From contig CAVSCR010000003.1 of the NCBI GenBank assembly GCA_963726575.1, positions 744,001-808,000 of the forward strand: a DNA stretch of 64,000 nt. Reading direction: 5' to 3'. A program made the translations under genes and the position numbers. This document shows positions 43,889 to 53,065 of this stretch, one piece after another. Numbering within the stretch: position 1 is the stretch's first letter; each line of letters starts with the position of its first letter. The notes beneath the pieces were generated by a model. It had not been told where the DNA came from. It saw only the letters and a program-made list of their open reading frames with translations, and ran no database searches. This DNA is from CAVSCR01 sp963726575. Lineage in GTDB: Bacteria; Actinomycetota; Actinomycetes; JAHEKZ01.

Positions 43889-44838
43889 ACCGAAGCCTCC
43901 CCGAGCGCCACGCGCGGGTCGAGGAACGCGTAGAGCAGGTCGACCAGCGTGTTGGTGAAGATGAAGGCGAAGACCAGGATCAAGGAGATGCCCTGGACGA
44001 CTGCCAGGTCACCTTGGTTAGCGGCCTGTAGAAGGTACGAACCCAGTCCGGGGACGTTGAACGCCCGCTCGACCACTGCGGCGACGGCAATCAGCGAGGC
44101 AATGGTCAGCCCCGACACGGTGAGGATGGGAATCGCCGCATTGCGCAACACATGGCGGCGGACCACGTAGTGGTACGGGATGCCGCGCGAGATGGCGGTC
44201 TGCACGTGCTCCTTGCGTTGCTCCTCGCGCACAGACGTGCGCGTCACACGGGCCACGACAGCCATCGTCGCGATCGCCAGGGCGAACGCAGGCAATGTCA
44301 GGTGCCACAACTGGTTGAGGAAGCCGGAGGTCATGTTGGTCCCCGTCACCGGGAACCAGCGAAGATCGACCGCGAACACCAGCAGCAGCACGATCGAGGC
44401 CACGAACGCTGGAATGGCGGCCGAGACGGTGGAGACCAGGATCACGCCGCTGTCGACGGCTCCATGACGCAGCCCGCCGAGGATGCCCAGGCCGATCCCC
44501 ATCACGAGGATGATCAGACCGGCGTAGAGGACGAGGAAGGCCGTCGTGCCGATCCGGTCAGCGATCAGGGACGAGACGTTCTGCTTGAGCACGATCGAGT
44601 AGCCGAAGTCCCCGTGGAACACCCCCGACAGCCACTCCCAGTACCGCTGGAAGAACGGCTCGTTCAGGTGGTACCTCGCCTCGAGCGCGGCGACCGCGTC
44701 CGGCGGCAAGGGACGGTTCCCCGCCAGCGCGCTGATCGGATTACCGCCCGCGAAGTACAGCGCGGAGTAGATCACGAAGCTCGACACGAGCAGCGTCACG
44801 ACCATCATGACGCCGCGGCGGATCAGGAAGCGGGTCAT
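43885..44838 (-). CDS. ABC importer permease, DppB-like
   Basis: A 317-residue permease with six helices. N-terminal R-F-L-I-R-R-G-V-M-M-V-V-T-L-L-V is typical of DppB/OppB; the cytoplasmic ATPase-contact region is R-V-T-R-T-S-V-R-E-E-Q-R-K-E-H-V-Q-T-A with I-P-Y-H-Y-V-V-R-R-H-V-L-R-N-A near 205-245. It forms the channel with the DppC-like protein. It starts 16 nt after the substrate-binding protein gene. ATG 44838 is the start. Confidence 0.92.
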   Translation of the reverse strand: MTRFLIRRGVMMVVTLLVSSFVIYSALYFAGGNPISALAGNRPLPPDAVAALEARYHLNEPFFQRYWEWLSGVFHGDFGYSIVLKQNVSSLIADRIGTTAFLVLYAGLIILVMGIGLGILGGLRHGAVDSGVILVSTVSAAIPAFVASIVLLLVFAVDLRWFPVTGTNMTSGFLNQLWHLTLPAFALAIATMAVVARVTRTSVREEQRKEHVQTAISRGIPYHYVVRRHVLRNAAIPILTVSGLTIASLIAVAAVVERAFNVPGLGSYLLQAANQGDLAVVQGISLILVFAFIFTNTLVDLLYAFLDPRVALGEASV

Positions 44839-44854
44839 GCGCGACGCCCTGGCG

Positions 44855-46495
44855 TCACCCCGTACCGCCCAAGCCGGCCGCCCAGGGACCGAACATGTAC
44901 TGGAACGACACCGGCGCGCCCGTCACCCGCTTGTTGATGATCAGCGTGGTGTAGGGGATGGCCAGAGGGATCCACGGCAGGTCCTTGGTGATCTGGATCT
45001 GCGCCTGGCTGACATCCTCGGCGCGCTTGGTGGGGTCCGGCTCCTGCTGCGCCTTCTGCAGCAGACTGACCACCTGCGGGTTGTTGTAGCCGAAGTAGTT
45101 GTTGAACCCGCCGGGGTAGGAGATCGGGGCGTACAACGCCAGCGGGTCGGCGTAGTCCGGGTAGTTGATCGTGAAGAACCCGTCGACCGCTTGAGCGATC
45201 TTCGAGTTCGGCGTGAAGAAGTCGATGTACTGAGCGGCCGATACCGACTTCTCGGTGGCCTTCAGGCCGATCTCCTCGGCGGCGCTCTTCACCGCGTCGG
45301 CCTCGGTCTGCAGTGCGGCGATCTCACTGGACGTGCCGAGCACGATCGACTTGCCCTCGGCGTTGGCCTGCTTGATCAGGCTCTTCGCCTTCTCGATGTC
45401 GGTGTTCATCACCGGCAGTGCGTCGTACGCGGCCTGGTAGGTGTCCTTGGCGTATCCGAACGTGCCGGGCCCCGCGATGGCGTGCGGCATCGTGGCCGAC
45501 CCCCGCCAGACGGCGTCGATCAGGCCCTGCCGGTCGATGGCCAAGGAGAGCGCCTGGCGTACCAACGGGTTGCCGAGCGTGCCGCTGGGCTTGTTCAGGA
45601 TCAGGTCGCTGGTGGCGTACGACGGGCCGGTGAGCACGTTCAGGTTGCTGGCCGCCTTCAGCTCGTCCAGCGTGGACATCGCGCCGGCGTACGTCGCGTC
45701 GATCTCGCCGGTCTTCAACGACTCGGTCAGGTTCGCCTCGTCCGGGGCGCCCACGATGTCGAGCTCCTTGACCATCTGTGGCGCGCTGGTGTCCCAGTAG
45801 TTGTCGTTGCGGACCATCTGCAAAGCCCCGCCGGTCTTCCACGCCTTGTACTTGAAGGCTCCGGTGCACATGACGCCGCCGTCGTGGGTCCCGTACGTGC
45901 CGGTGCCCTGGTTGTTCGTGTAGGCCTTCTCGGTGATGAACCCGGGCGTGGAGGACAGCTCGCCCAGGAGCAGGTAGTCGGGTTGCTTGAGGTTGATCGT
46001 CACGACGTTGTTCGATGTCGCCTCGATCGACTTGACGTTCTGGAACACCGCGCCGTAGTAGCCGCCGTTCTTGGGGTCCATCTGGCGCTGCAGGCTGTTC
46101 ACGACGTCGGCCGAGGTCAAGGGGTGGCCGTCCCAGAACGTCACGCCGGCGCGCAGGGTGAACACGATCTTGGTGGGGTCGGAGGTGTCGATCGAGGAGG
46201 CCAGCCCCGGCACGGTCGAGCCGTCGGGTTGTTGGCGGATCAGCGTCTCGCACATCGCTGCGACTGCAGTGTTCTCGGGGTAGTCGAAGGCGAAGATCGG
46301 GTCCAGCGTGCCCACCTCGCGGTAGACCGCCCACGTCACCTTGTCGAGCTCCGAGGTGGGTGCCGGCATGGTGATCTGCAGGCTCGCGGTCGGTGACGCA
46401 CTCCCCGCGGACGGGGCGGACTTGCCGCCGCACGCGCTGACCACCAGCAGGATCGAGATGCCGGCGACAGCGAGTCGCCCTCGAGAACCGATCAT
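44855..46495 (-). CDS. ABC importer substrate-binding lipoprotein (family 5)
   Basis: A 546-residue solute-binding protein of the peptide/nickel/opine class. The signal peptide ends with lipobox V-V-S-A-C (Cys near residue 21), so it is anchored to the outer face of the membrane. The family core is visible: L-D-P-I-F-A-F-D-Y near 62, the T-F-W-D-G-H-P-L-T-S-A-D-V-V-N-S-L type motif near 115-130, and N-D-N-Y-W-D near 220. The ligand could be an amide, given the amidase encoded in the same operon. ATG 46495; its promoter and a palindrome lie in the divergent region with tetR. Confidence 0.91.
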   Translation of the reverse strand: MIGSRGRLAVAGISILLVVSACGGKSAPSAGSASPTASLQITMPAPTSELDKVTWAVYREVGTLDPIFAFDYPENTAVAAMCETLIRQQPDGSTVPGLASSIDTSDPTKIVFTLRAGVTFWDGHPLTSADVVNSLQRQMDPKNGGYYGAVFQNVKSIEATSNNVVTINLKQPDYLLLGELSSTPGFITEKAYTNNQGTGTYGTHDGGVMCTGAFKYKAWKTGGALQMVRNDNYWDTSAPQMVKELDIVGAPDEANLTESLKTGEIDATYAGAMSTLDELKAASNLNVLTGPSYATSDLILNKPSGTLGNPLVRQALSLAIDRQGLIDAVWRGSATMPHAIAGPGTFGYAKDTYQAAYDALPVMNTDIEKAKSLIKQANAEGKSIVLGTSSEIAALQTEADAVKSAAEEIGLKATEKSVSAAQYIDFFTPNSKIAQAVDGFFTINYPDYADPLALYAPISYPGGFNNYFGYNNPQVVSLLQKAQQEPDPTKRAEDVSQAQIQITKDLPWIPLAIPYTTLIINKRVTGAPVSFQYMFGPWAAGLGGTG

Positions 46496-46545
46496 GTCCA
46501 CCTCTGCTCTCAGACGTTCGTGAAGCCCGCAACGTAGGCCAGGAG

Positions 46546-46570
46546 ATTCTTCGAAGCAAATTAGAAGAAT
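46546..46570. promoter_or_regulatory. Inverted repeat in the SBP/tetR divergent region, likely operator
   Basis: ATTCTTC (46546-46552) and GAAGAAT (46564-46570) form a 7-bp inverted repeat with an 11-nt centre; a third TCTTC half-site follows at 46578-46582. It overlaps the -10 side of the minus-strand promoter for the importer, so binding by the adjacent TetR protein would repress it. Confidence 0.5.
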
Positions 46571-46587
46571 GTCGAGATCTTCGTCAA
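46558..46587 (-). promoter_or_regulatory. Likely promoter of the ABC importer/amidase operon
   Basis: Minus-strand TTGACG (46582-46587), 18-nt spacer, TAATTT (46558-46563), about 60 nt before the substrate-binding protein start. The region is AT-richer than its surroundings. Confidence 0.55.
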
Positions 46588-46621
46588 GCACAACGTATAA
46601 CGAAGTTGTAGAGTTTTGAAC

Positions 46622-47254
46622 ATGGCTCGACCAACGCGAAAGGACGCTCGGCGGCGGGACCTCGTGGTCGCGGCCGAGCGCGCGGTTCACGAGCACGGCG
46701 TGGCCGAGGTCAAGCTGAAGGACGTCGCCGCAGCGGCCGGAATGTCGCCGACGGCGCTGCTGTACTACTACGACGACGGTCTGGACGCAATCCTCGCCGA
46801 CGTGCATCGCGCAGGTGTCGAACGGTTCCTCGAGCTTCGTGAGGAGGCTGCCGAACAGTTCGACAGCCCCACCGCCCAGTTGATCGCCCTGCTCCGGCTG
46901 GGGGTGCCCAGCGGCGAGGACGACCACCTGGTCCGGATGCTCTACGAGACGACCGCGTTCCTGCAGCGTCACCGTTACCACGCCACGCTCGGCGCCAACT
47001 TCATCGCTCGGCAGATCGCCGTGTTCGAGCGCGTCCTGGTGGTGGGTGCTGAGCGCGGCGAGTTCCGGCTGGCCGATACGCCCAGAACGATCAGCCGCAC
47101 CTTCCTGGCTCTGGAGGACGGCCTCGCCCTCCACGTCATCGTCGAGGGTGACGGATTCGACCGGGCCGCGGCCCTGCGGATCCAGTCGGGCTACGCCACG
47201 CTGGCCACCGGGACGACGATCGACCTGGCCGAACCGGCGACTTCGGACGGGTGA
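46622..47254 (+). CDS. TetR-family transcriptional regulator
   Basis: A 210-residue regulator. The DNA-binding part (about 5-60) includes R-R-R-D-L-V-V-A-A-E-R-A-V-H-E-H-G and V-K-L-K-D-V-A-A-A-A-G-M-S-P-T-A-L-L-Y-Y-Y, the helix-turn-helix with recognition helix. The rest is the helical effector-binding domain. It is divergent from the peptide-type importer and amidase operon with shared 126-nt regulatory region, so it probably controls that operon in response to the imported compound. ATG 46622 directly follows a TTGAAC; a longer TTG start two codons earlier is less likely. Confidence 0.9.
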   Translation: MARPTRKDARRRDLVVAAERAVHEHGVAEVKLKDVAAAAGMSPTALLYYYDDGLDAILADVHRAGVERFLELREEAAEQFDSPTAQLIALLRLGVPSGEDDHLVRMLYETTAFLQRHRYHATLGANFIARQIAVFERVLVVGAERGEFRLADTPRTISRTFLALEDGLALHVIVEGDGFDRAAALRIQSGYATLATGTTIDLAEPATSDG

Positions 47255-47284
47255 ACGATCGTCGGCGGAGCGTGACCGATCGTT
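47254..47284 (+). terminator. Inverted repeat after tetR
   Basis: AACGATCG (47254-47261) and CGATCGTT (47277-47284) with a 15-nt centre, beginning at the last base of the tetR stop codon and followed by TA. A weak terminator, or an operator for the secreted-protein gene at 47331. Confidence 0.4.
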
Positions 47285-47330
47285 TACCCTGGGTGTAGGT
47301 ATCGTCACTCACTCGGGGGAAGTCCGTCCC

Positions 47331-49931
47331 ATGCCGCTGTCTCGCGCCCTCGCCAGGGCTGCCTGCCTCGCCGTCGCTGCCACCCTGGTCCCGCTGGTCG
47401 GCCCCCTGGCCGCCCCCGCCTTCGCCGCCGGTGCGCTCCCTGTGGGCACTGTCGTGACTCCTGGCGACGTCACGAGCAACCCCGCCACCGCGGCGAACCC
47501 GGGCAAGTGGTTCGCCACGACCGAGTGGCCCGGCCTCGGCAGCGTCGCGATGGACAACCTGGTGAACTACCCCGGCGTCGACGCGGCCCCGACCGGGCTC
47601 GGAGCGGCGGTGCTGGCGACCGGTCCCGGCGACAGTGCAGCCAACCACGGCGGCAAGCCCTATCTGTACGTGTCTGACGACCGGTACGCCGGCCAGAGCG
47701 TCTCTTCGCTGTCGGCCCTCACCTACCAGTGGACCACCGTCAGCGCGCCCCAGCCCTTCGACCGCCCGTACCTGTCGGTCGAGGTGGCTGACAACGCGAG
47801 TGGGGCGCCGGGATACATGAGCTGGGTCTACGACCCCACCTGGTTCGGCGCCCCGAACCCGGCGTTCGGCACCTGGACCGCCGAGGACCCGATCTCCGAT
47901 ACGCACGGCTACTGGCGTCCGACCCGCGACGTCGTGGACAGCAACAACAACGTCGTGATCCCCAAGAACTCATCGTCGACCTGGTCGGACCTGGTGACCG
48001 CCGCGCCGGGCAAGGTGATTCTGGGGATCTCGTGGTTCGTGGGGCAGAACGCCTACAACGCCAACACCGTCGACGTCACCGCCATGGTCGACGACGTGAC
48101 GCTCGACATGTCCAGCGACTCACTCGGTACGTCCACGTTCGACCTCGAGTACGCGCTGGGCGACGGCGACTACACGGTCGACCCTGCGACGTCCACGATC
48201 AACCTGGCCGGTGACGTCACCACGAGCCAGACCGCGTATGTCTACGACGGGTACACCGTCGACGGGTCGGGTCACACGCTGACGGCCGACTCCTCGCCCG
48301 ACCCGTGGGTGGGGGCGGTGCTGCGCAACGCCGGCTCGAGCATGGACGTGTCTGATCTCACCGTGACCGGCCAGAACCTTGGAGGTGCCTGCGACGCCGG
48401 CGACAACCGGCTCATGGGCATCTACTACAAGGACGCCGGGGGAAGCGTCACGAACACCTCGATCAGCGGCATCACCCAGGGCGACGGCTGCCAGGAGGGC
48501 ATCGCCCTGTACATCAGGTCCACCGATCCCACGCCGGACGCCGTGACCGCCGATCACGTGTCGGTGACGAACTATCAGAAGGGCGGCGTCACCGTGACCG
48601 GCCAGGGCGCCGATCTGACGCTGACCAACAGCAGCATCGGTCCGGCCGGTGCGCCCGACGGTTCCTCCATGTCGCAGCAGATCGCGGCCAACGGCCTGCA
48701 GATCTCCTTCGGCGCCACGGGCACCGTTCATGGCACGACCATCGCCGGGAACGAGTGGGACGTGGACGGCAACTGGTCGGCCACGGCTGTGCTGATCTAC
48801 CAAGCCGCCGGTGCCGTGTTCACCCAGAACACCGTGAACGGAGCAGACACGGACGAAGGCGTCTACGTGACCGGGAGCGATGCAGTGACCGTCACCGACA
48901 ACACGATCGAGCGCACTGTGACGCCATCGGACACCCTTGATCTCTGGGGCATCGGGATCGACCTGAGCAGTGGCGGGAACTCCAACACACTCGTCGCCAA
49001 CAACTACCTCGACGGCTGGAACATCAACTCACTTGGTCTCGACCCACTGCCGGCACCTGCACTGACCCTGACGAGCACGAAGCCGGGGCAGATCACCGCG
49101 TCGTGGGGCAGCGGGATCGAGCACACCGAGGCCGGTCCGGCGAGCAACTACCTGGTGAGCATCGCCCCCGGGCCGGCCGCCCATCAGGTGGGCGGCTCGG
49201 CCGACTCGACGACCTTCACCGGGTTGTCGAGCACGACCGCCTACCAGGTGACGCTCCAGGGACGGAATCCGGCGTTCAACACCAGGAACTCGCTGTACCT
49301 GAGCAACCCAGGAGCGACGCCAGACGTTTCTGCGTCGCTAGCCGCTGCGCCCCAGGCCACCGCGAAGCTGCGGCCGGCCAAGGTCCGTTTCGGCTCGACC
49401 GGGAAGGTCAGGGGCCTGGTCTCCACCTCCGGACTGGCCGTGTCAGGTGCCGCAGTGACCGTCTACGGCAAGCCCAAGGGCGCCCCCGGATTCCACCTGG
49501 TCGGCTCGACCACCACCAACGCCTCCGGCCACTGGAGAGTCGCCGTCAAGCCGCGCTACGCCACGTCGTACTACGCCATCGCGACGGACGCCGGGATGCA
49601 GGCGGCCAAGACCTCGACCGTCAAGGTCTCGGTGAAACCAGGCGTCTCCCTCGTCGTGAAGCCACAGCACCCGAAGGTGGGGAGTCGGGCCACCTTCAAG
49701 GGGCGGATCAAGGCCGCGCACTCGAAGGTCGCCGGTCGATCGCTGCTGGTCCAGCAACGTGAGCACGGTCACTGGCACACGGTGAAGTCGACGAAGATCG
49801 CCACCAATGGGCGGTACTCGACGAAGGTGGCGATCGTTTCGGCGCACCGCCGTCATTGGCGGGTGCTGCTACGCGCCACGGGCTACTACCTGGCGTCCAG
49901 CCACTCCGCAGCGGTCAAACCGAGAACGTAG
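47331..49931 (+). CDS. Secreted right-handed beta-helix protein with Ig-like C-terminus
   Basis: An 866-residue exported protein. Signal peptide at about 1-29 (ending A-P-A-F-A-A). Residues about 30-280 form a beta-rich domain with three Trp-rich blocks (W-T-A-E-D-P-I, G-Y-W-R-P-T-R-D). Residues about 285-580 have parallel beta-helix character: short T-x-x-x-N-T-I repeats such as V-T-D-N-T-I and N-G-A-D-T-D-E-G-V-Y. A fibronectin type III-like module follows (about 590-660), then two Ig-like modules with repeated G-S-x-G-K-V-R-G and G-S-R-A-T-F-K-G-R. It resembles surface carbohydrate-active or adhesive proteins, but no catalytic residues stand out. Confidence 0.78.
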   Translation: MPLSRALARAACLAVAATLVPLVGPLAAPAFAAGALPVGTVVTPGDVTSNPATAANPGKWFATTEWPGLGSVAMDNLVNYPGVDAAPTGLGAAVLATGPGDSAANHGGKPYLYVSDDRYAGQSVSSLSALTYQWTTVSAPQPFDRPYLSVEVADNASGAPGYMSWVYDPTWFGAPNPAFGTWTAEDPISDTHGYWRPTRDVVDSNNNVVIPKNSSSTWSDLVTAAPGKVILGISWFVGQNAYNANTVDVTAMVDDVTLDMSSDSLGTSTFDLEYALGDGDYTVDPATSTINLAGDVTTSQTAYVYDGYTVDGSGHTLTADSSPDPWVGAVLRNAGSSMDVSDLTVTGQNLGGACDAGDNRLMGIYYKDAGGSVTNTSISGITQGDGCQEGIALYIRSTDPTPDAVTADHVSVTNYQKGGVTVTGQGADLTLTNSSIGPAGAPDGSSMSQQIAANGLQISFGATGTVHGTTIAGNEWDVDGNWSATAVLIYQAAGAVFTQNTVNGADTDEGVYVTGSDAVTVTDNTIERTVTPSDTLDLWGIGIDLSSGGNSNTLVANNYLDGWNINSLGLDPLPAPALTLTSTKPGQITASWGSGIEHTEAGPASNYLVSIAPGPAAHQVGGSADSTTFTGLSSTTAYQVTLQGRNPAFNTRNSLYLSNPGATPDVSASLAAAPQATAKLRPAKVRFGSTGKVRGLVSTSGLAVSGAAVTVYGKPKGAPGFHLVGSTTTNASGHWRVAVKPRYATSYYAIATDAGMQAAKTSTVKVSVKPGVSLVVKPQHPKVGSRATFKGRIKAAHSKVAGRSLLVQQREHGHWHTVKSTKIATNGRYSTKVAIVSAHRRHWRVLLRATGYYLASSHSAAVKPRT

Positions 49932-49941
49932 CCCGCTGAAC

Positions 49942-50031
49942 TCAGTCTCGCTTCTTCATCACCTTGGCGCCCGCCATGATCAGAACGACGACAAGGACGA
50001 CCCCGATGGCGATAGCGCCGAAGTAGTACAC
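49942..50031 (-). CDS. Possible 29-aa membrane micropeptide
   Basis: A 29-codon frame from GTG 50031: Y-Y-F-G-A-I-A-I-G-V-V-L-V-V-V then L-I-M-A-G-A-K-V-M-K-K-R-D. One membrane helix with a basic C-terminus ending K-K-R-D, the usual topology of bacterial single-span small proteins. It ends 10 nt from the convergent beta-helix gene. AGGG lies upstream at about 9 nt. Too short for statistical proof, but the hydrophobic-then-basic pattern is convincing. Confidence 0.5.
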   Translation of the reverse strand: MYYFGAIAIGVVLVVVLIMAGAKVMKKRD

Positions 50032-50131
50032 GGGTCGACCCTAGAGGATGGGGTCGCTTCTCACCCGATCGGCGTATGCAGCCGCGGTTCCGGGTGTCCG
50101 ACAGGACGCGCCCGCCTAGCGTCGCAACGTG

Positions 50132-50299
50132 ATGTCTCAGGCAGGGCGCCTTCGTCGGTGGGCCAGCATCGCCTTGATGACCGTGGTGACCGTGGGGTTG
50201 TCGATGCTGTGCGTCAACGGCCACGCCATGGGGGCGTCAGGCACTGCCCCTCCGCACGGCCAGCCCAGCCAGCAAAGCCAGCTGCACCCGTCCCACTGA
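50132..50299 (+). CDS. Small secreted or anchored hypothetical protein (55 aa)
   Basis: A 55-residue frame: basic start S-Q-A-G-R-L-R-R-W, hydrophobic segment with A-L-M-T-V-V-T-V-G-L-S-M-L, then a hydrophilic Gln/His/Pro tail ending Q-L-H-P-S-H. It looks like a signal or anchor sequence with a short outside tail. No strong ribosome-binding site; GTG 50129 is possible. It ends 3 nt before the convergent aldehyde dehydrogenase gene. Family unknown. Confidence 0.5.
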   Translation: MSQAGRLRRWASIALMTVVTVGLSMLCVNGHAMGASGTAPPHGQPSQQSQLHPSH

Positions 50300-50302
50300 C
50301 GG

Positions 50303-51745
50303 TCAGCGTGGCGGCCCGGCCGCGACGTACGTCGTCTTGACCGTGGTGAAGAAGTCACGGGCGTAGCTGCCCTGCTCGCGCGGGCCGTAGCTGCTGCCAC
50401 GGCGGCCGCCGAAGGGGACGTGGTAGTCGACGCCCGCGGTCGGAAGATTGACCATCACCATGCCCGCCGTACTGTGCCGGCGGAAGTGCGAAGCGGCGGC
50501 CAGCGACGTGGTCGCGATGCCGGCGGAAAGCCCGAACTCGGTGTCGTTGGCCACGCCGAGTGCCGCGTCGTAGTCGGCGACCTCGATCACCGAAGCCACC
50601 GGCCCGAAGACCTCTTCCCGGTTGATGGTCATCTGGTTGGTCGTGCCGGTGACCAGGGCGGGCGCGAGGTAGTGCCCGTCAGTCGTCCTTTCCAGACGGT
50701 CGCCGCCGCTGACCGTGGCACCCTCCCGTGACGCCAGATCCAGGTAGTGCACGTCCTGCGCCAGCTGGCTCTCGTCAATCACCGGCCCCATCTGCGTGCC
50801 GGGTTTGCGCGCGTCGTCAACGGTCCATTCCTGCATCGCCTTGGTGAGCGCTGCCACGAACGCATCGTGGATCCCCGAGGTGACCACGAGGCGGGAGGAT
50901 GCCGTGCAACGCTGGCCGGTCGACCCGAACGCCCCCTGCAGCGCGCACGAGACCGCGACGTCGAGGTCGGCATCGTCGAGCACGACGAAGGGGTTCTTGC
51001 CGCCCATCTCCAGCTGCACGCGCGCGTGAGTACGTTGCGCGTTGGAGAGCACGTGCTCACCGGTGGCAACAGATCCGGTGAAGGTGACGCCGTCGACGAG
51101 GGGATGGCCGGTCAGCACATCACCGATCTCGCGACCTCGTCCCATGACCAGGTTGAGCACCCCGTCGGGCAGTCCGGCGCGGGCCAGGATGTCCACGAGC
51201 TCCCAGGCACTGCCGGGCACCAGCTCAGCCGGCTTGAACACGACAGTGTTGCCGTAGGCCAACGCCGGTGCGATCTTCCAGGCCGGGATCGCGATCGGGA
51301 AGTTCCACGGCGTCACCACGGACACCACCCCGAGGGGCTCGCGGGTGACCATGACCTCGACGTCGGGGCGCACCGAGTCGATGACCTCGCCGCTGATGCG
51401 CACCGCCTGCCCGGCGTGGAACTTCAGGATCTGCCCCGCGCGCGCCACCTCGCCGACCGCCTCGGGCAGCGTCTTGCCTTCTTCGCGGGCCAGCAGGTCG
51501 CCGAGCTCGTCCTTGCGCCGCAGAACCTCATCGCCGGCCCGATCGAGGATGTCGAACCGGCTCTGGCCGGTGGAGTGCGACCACGCCGGCAATGCGGCCG
51601 CAGCCGCCTCGATCGCTGCCTGCACCTGCGTCACGTCGGCCGCCGCGTACTCGCCCACCACGTCGGACAGATCCGACGGGTTGTGGTTGATCACGGCGTC
51701 GTCGCTCGGCAACGCCACCCCGTCGATCAGGTTCGTCTTGATCAT
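50303..51745 (-). CDS. Aldehyde dehydrogenase family protein
   Basis: A 480-residue NAD(P)-dependent aldehyde dehydrogenase. Expected elements: P-W-N-F-P near residue 147 and K-P-A-E near 171 (cofactor and core), L-E-M-G-G-K-N-P near 246 (Glu general base), G-Q-R-C-T-A-S-S-R near 282 (catalytic Cys), and E-E-V-F-G-P near 381. The start is ATG 51745, which overlaps the aminotransferase stop (ATGA). The pair would take an amine to an aldehyde and on to a carboxylic acid; the exact substrate is unknown. The N-terminus resembles the aromatic/ketoglutarate-semialdehyde dehydrogenase group. Confidence 0.9.
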   Translation of the reverse strand: MIKTNLIDGVALPSDDAVINHNPSDLSDVVGEYAAADVTQVQAAIEAAAAALPAWSHSTGQSRFDILDRAGDEVLRRKDELGDLLAREEGKTLPEAVGEVARAGQILKFHAGQAVRISGEVIDSVRPDVEVMVTREPLGVVSVVTPWNFPIAIPAWKIAPALAYGNTVVFKPAELVPGSAWELVDILARAGLPDGVLNLVMGRGREIGDVLTGHPLVDGVTFTGSVATGEHVLSNAQRTHARVQLEMGGKNPFVVLDDADLDVAVSCALQGAFGSTGQRCTASSRLVVTSGIHDAFVAALTKAMQEWTVDDARKPGTQMGPVIDESQLAQDVHYLDLASREGATVSGGDRLERTTDGHYLAPALVTGTTNQMTINREEVFGPVASVIEVADYDAALGVANDTEFGLSAGIATTSLAAASHFRRHSTAGMVMVNLPTAGVDYHVPFGGRRGSSYGPREQGSYARDFFTTVKTTYVAAGPPR

Positions 51746-53013
51746 CGGTGCCCCACTTCGTCGACGCTGTCCTCCAGCACCTGTGCGGTGGTGTCCGCGA
51801 ACTGCTTCAGGTCGGCCTCCTCGATGACGAACGGCGGCGACACCTGCAGCGACCCGTCGACCAGCAGGCGCGTGAGGAGACCACGATCGCGCAACGTCGC
51901 GACGATGCCAGATGCGAAGCTCGGGTCGACAGCGCGTCGTTCGGCGCTCAGCGTGACGGCCGCCAACAGGCCGGTTCCTGAGCGCACGTCGTCGACCAAG
52001 GGGTGGTCGGCCAACGGCGCGAGCGCCTGGGTCAGGACGGGCTCCAGGGCGCGCACCCGATCGATCAGACCCTCTTGCTCGATCACCGACAGGTTCGCGA
52101 GACCGGCCGCTGCCGCGACGGCGTGGCCGGAGTACGTGTAACCGTGACGCCATACGCCCACGGTTCCGTCGAAGAACACCGTCGCGACCGACGGCGCGAC
52201 GACCACGGCACCCATCGGCACGTAGCCGCTCGTCAAGCCCTTGGCCGTCAGGACGAGATCGGGATCGAGGTCGAAGCGGGTCGATGCGAACCACTCTCCG
52301 GTGCGGCCGAATCCGGTGATCACCTCGTCGCTGACCCAGAGGACTCCGCGCTCGCGGCAGATCTGCCGAGCTCGACGCAGGTAGTCGGCACCCGCGAACC
52401 AGACGCCTCCGGCGCCGATGACGGGCTCGCAGAAGAACGCCGCGACCCGGTCGGCGCCCAGTCGGTCGATCGTCGCCGCCAGATCGTCCGGGTCGTCCCA
52501 GGCCACCCGCACGACTGCCGAACCGAGGTCTCCGTATCCGTCGCGGTTCGCGTCGATGCCCGACAACGTGGTGCCGCCCCAGTGCATGCCGTGGTACGCG
52601 TGCTCGCGCACCACGATCACCTCGCGGGCCGGCTGCTCGACCGCTTGCCAGTATCGGCGGATCAGCTTCTTTGCCGTGTCGACCGAGTCCGATCCGCCCG
52701 AGGTGAAGAACACCTGGCTGTCGGCGACGGGGGCAAGCGCCGCGACCCGTTCGGCGAGCTCCAGCGTGGCGGGCGTGGCGAAGTCGCCGAACGTCGAGAA
52801 ATGTGCAAGCCGACCGGCCTGCTCGCCGATCGCCTGCGCGATCTCGCGCCGGCCGTGCCCCACGTTGGCGAACCACAGCCCGCCCGTCAGGTCGACGTAG
52901 CGACGCCCTGATGCGTCGAACACGTGCGCCCCGACACCGTGGGTCAAGACGAAGGACCCGTTGCGTCGCACTGCGGCCATGTCGGAGAAGGGATGCCAGA
53001 AGGACTCGCTCAC
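51742..53013 (-). CDS. Class III PLP-dependent aminotransferase
   Basis: A 423-residue aminotransferase of the omega-amino-acid/pyruvate group. Seen: F-F-T-S-G-G-S-D-S-V near residue 105 (phosphate loop of PLP), A-Y-H-G near 149, D-E-V-I-T-G-F-G-R-T-G near 235-245, and the PLP-lysine in L-T-A-K-G-L-T-S-G-Y-V-P near 268. It would move an amino group from an amine to pyruvate or a similar acceptor. GTG 53013 is the start used because the family begins S-F-W-H-P-F; no strong ribosome-binding site. It is followed by the ALDH gene with 4-nt overlap. Confidence 0.9.
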   Translation of the reverse strand: MSESFWHPFSDMAAVRRNGSFVLTHGVGAHVFDASGRRYVDLTGGLWFANVGHGRREIAQAIGEQAGRLAHFSTFGDFATPATLELAERVAALAPVADSQVFFTSGGSDSVDTAKKLIRRYWQAVEQPAREVIVVREHAYHGMHWGGTTLSGIDANRDGYGDLGSAVVRVAWDDPDDLAATIDRLGADRVAAFFCEPVIGAGGVWFAGADYLRRARQICRERGVLWVSDEVITGFGRTGEWFASTRFDLDPDLVLTAKGLTSGYVPMGAVVVAPSVATVFFDGTVGVWRHGYTYSGHAVAAAAGLANLSVIEQEGLIDRVRALEPVLTQALAPLADHPLVDDVRSGTGLLAAVTLSAERRAVDPSFASGIVATLRDRGLLTRLLVDGSLQVSPPFVIEEADLKQFADTTAQVLEDSVDEVGHR

Positions 53014-53065
53014 ACGGGCGAGAGTAGTCGTCGAGGCAGGGGGGACGACCGGCCGGCAGGCGTGG

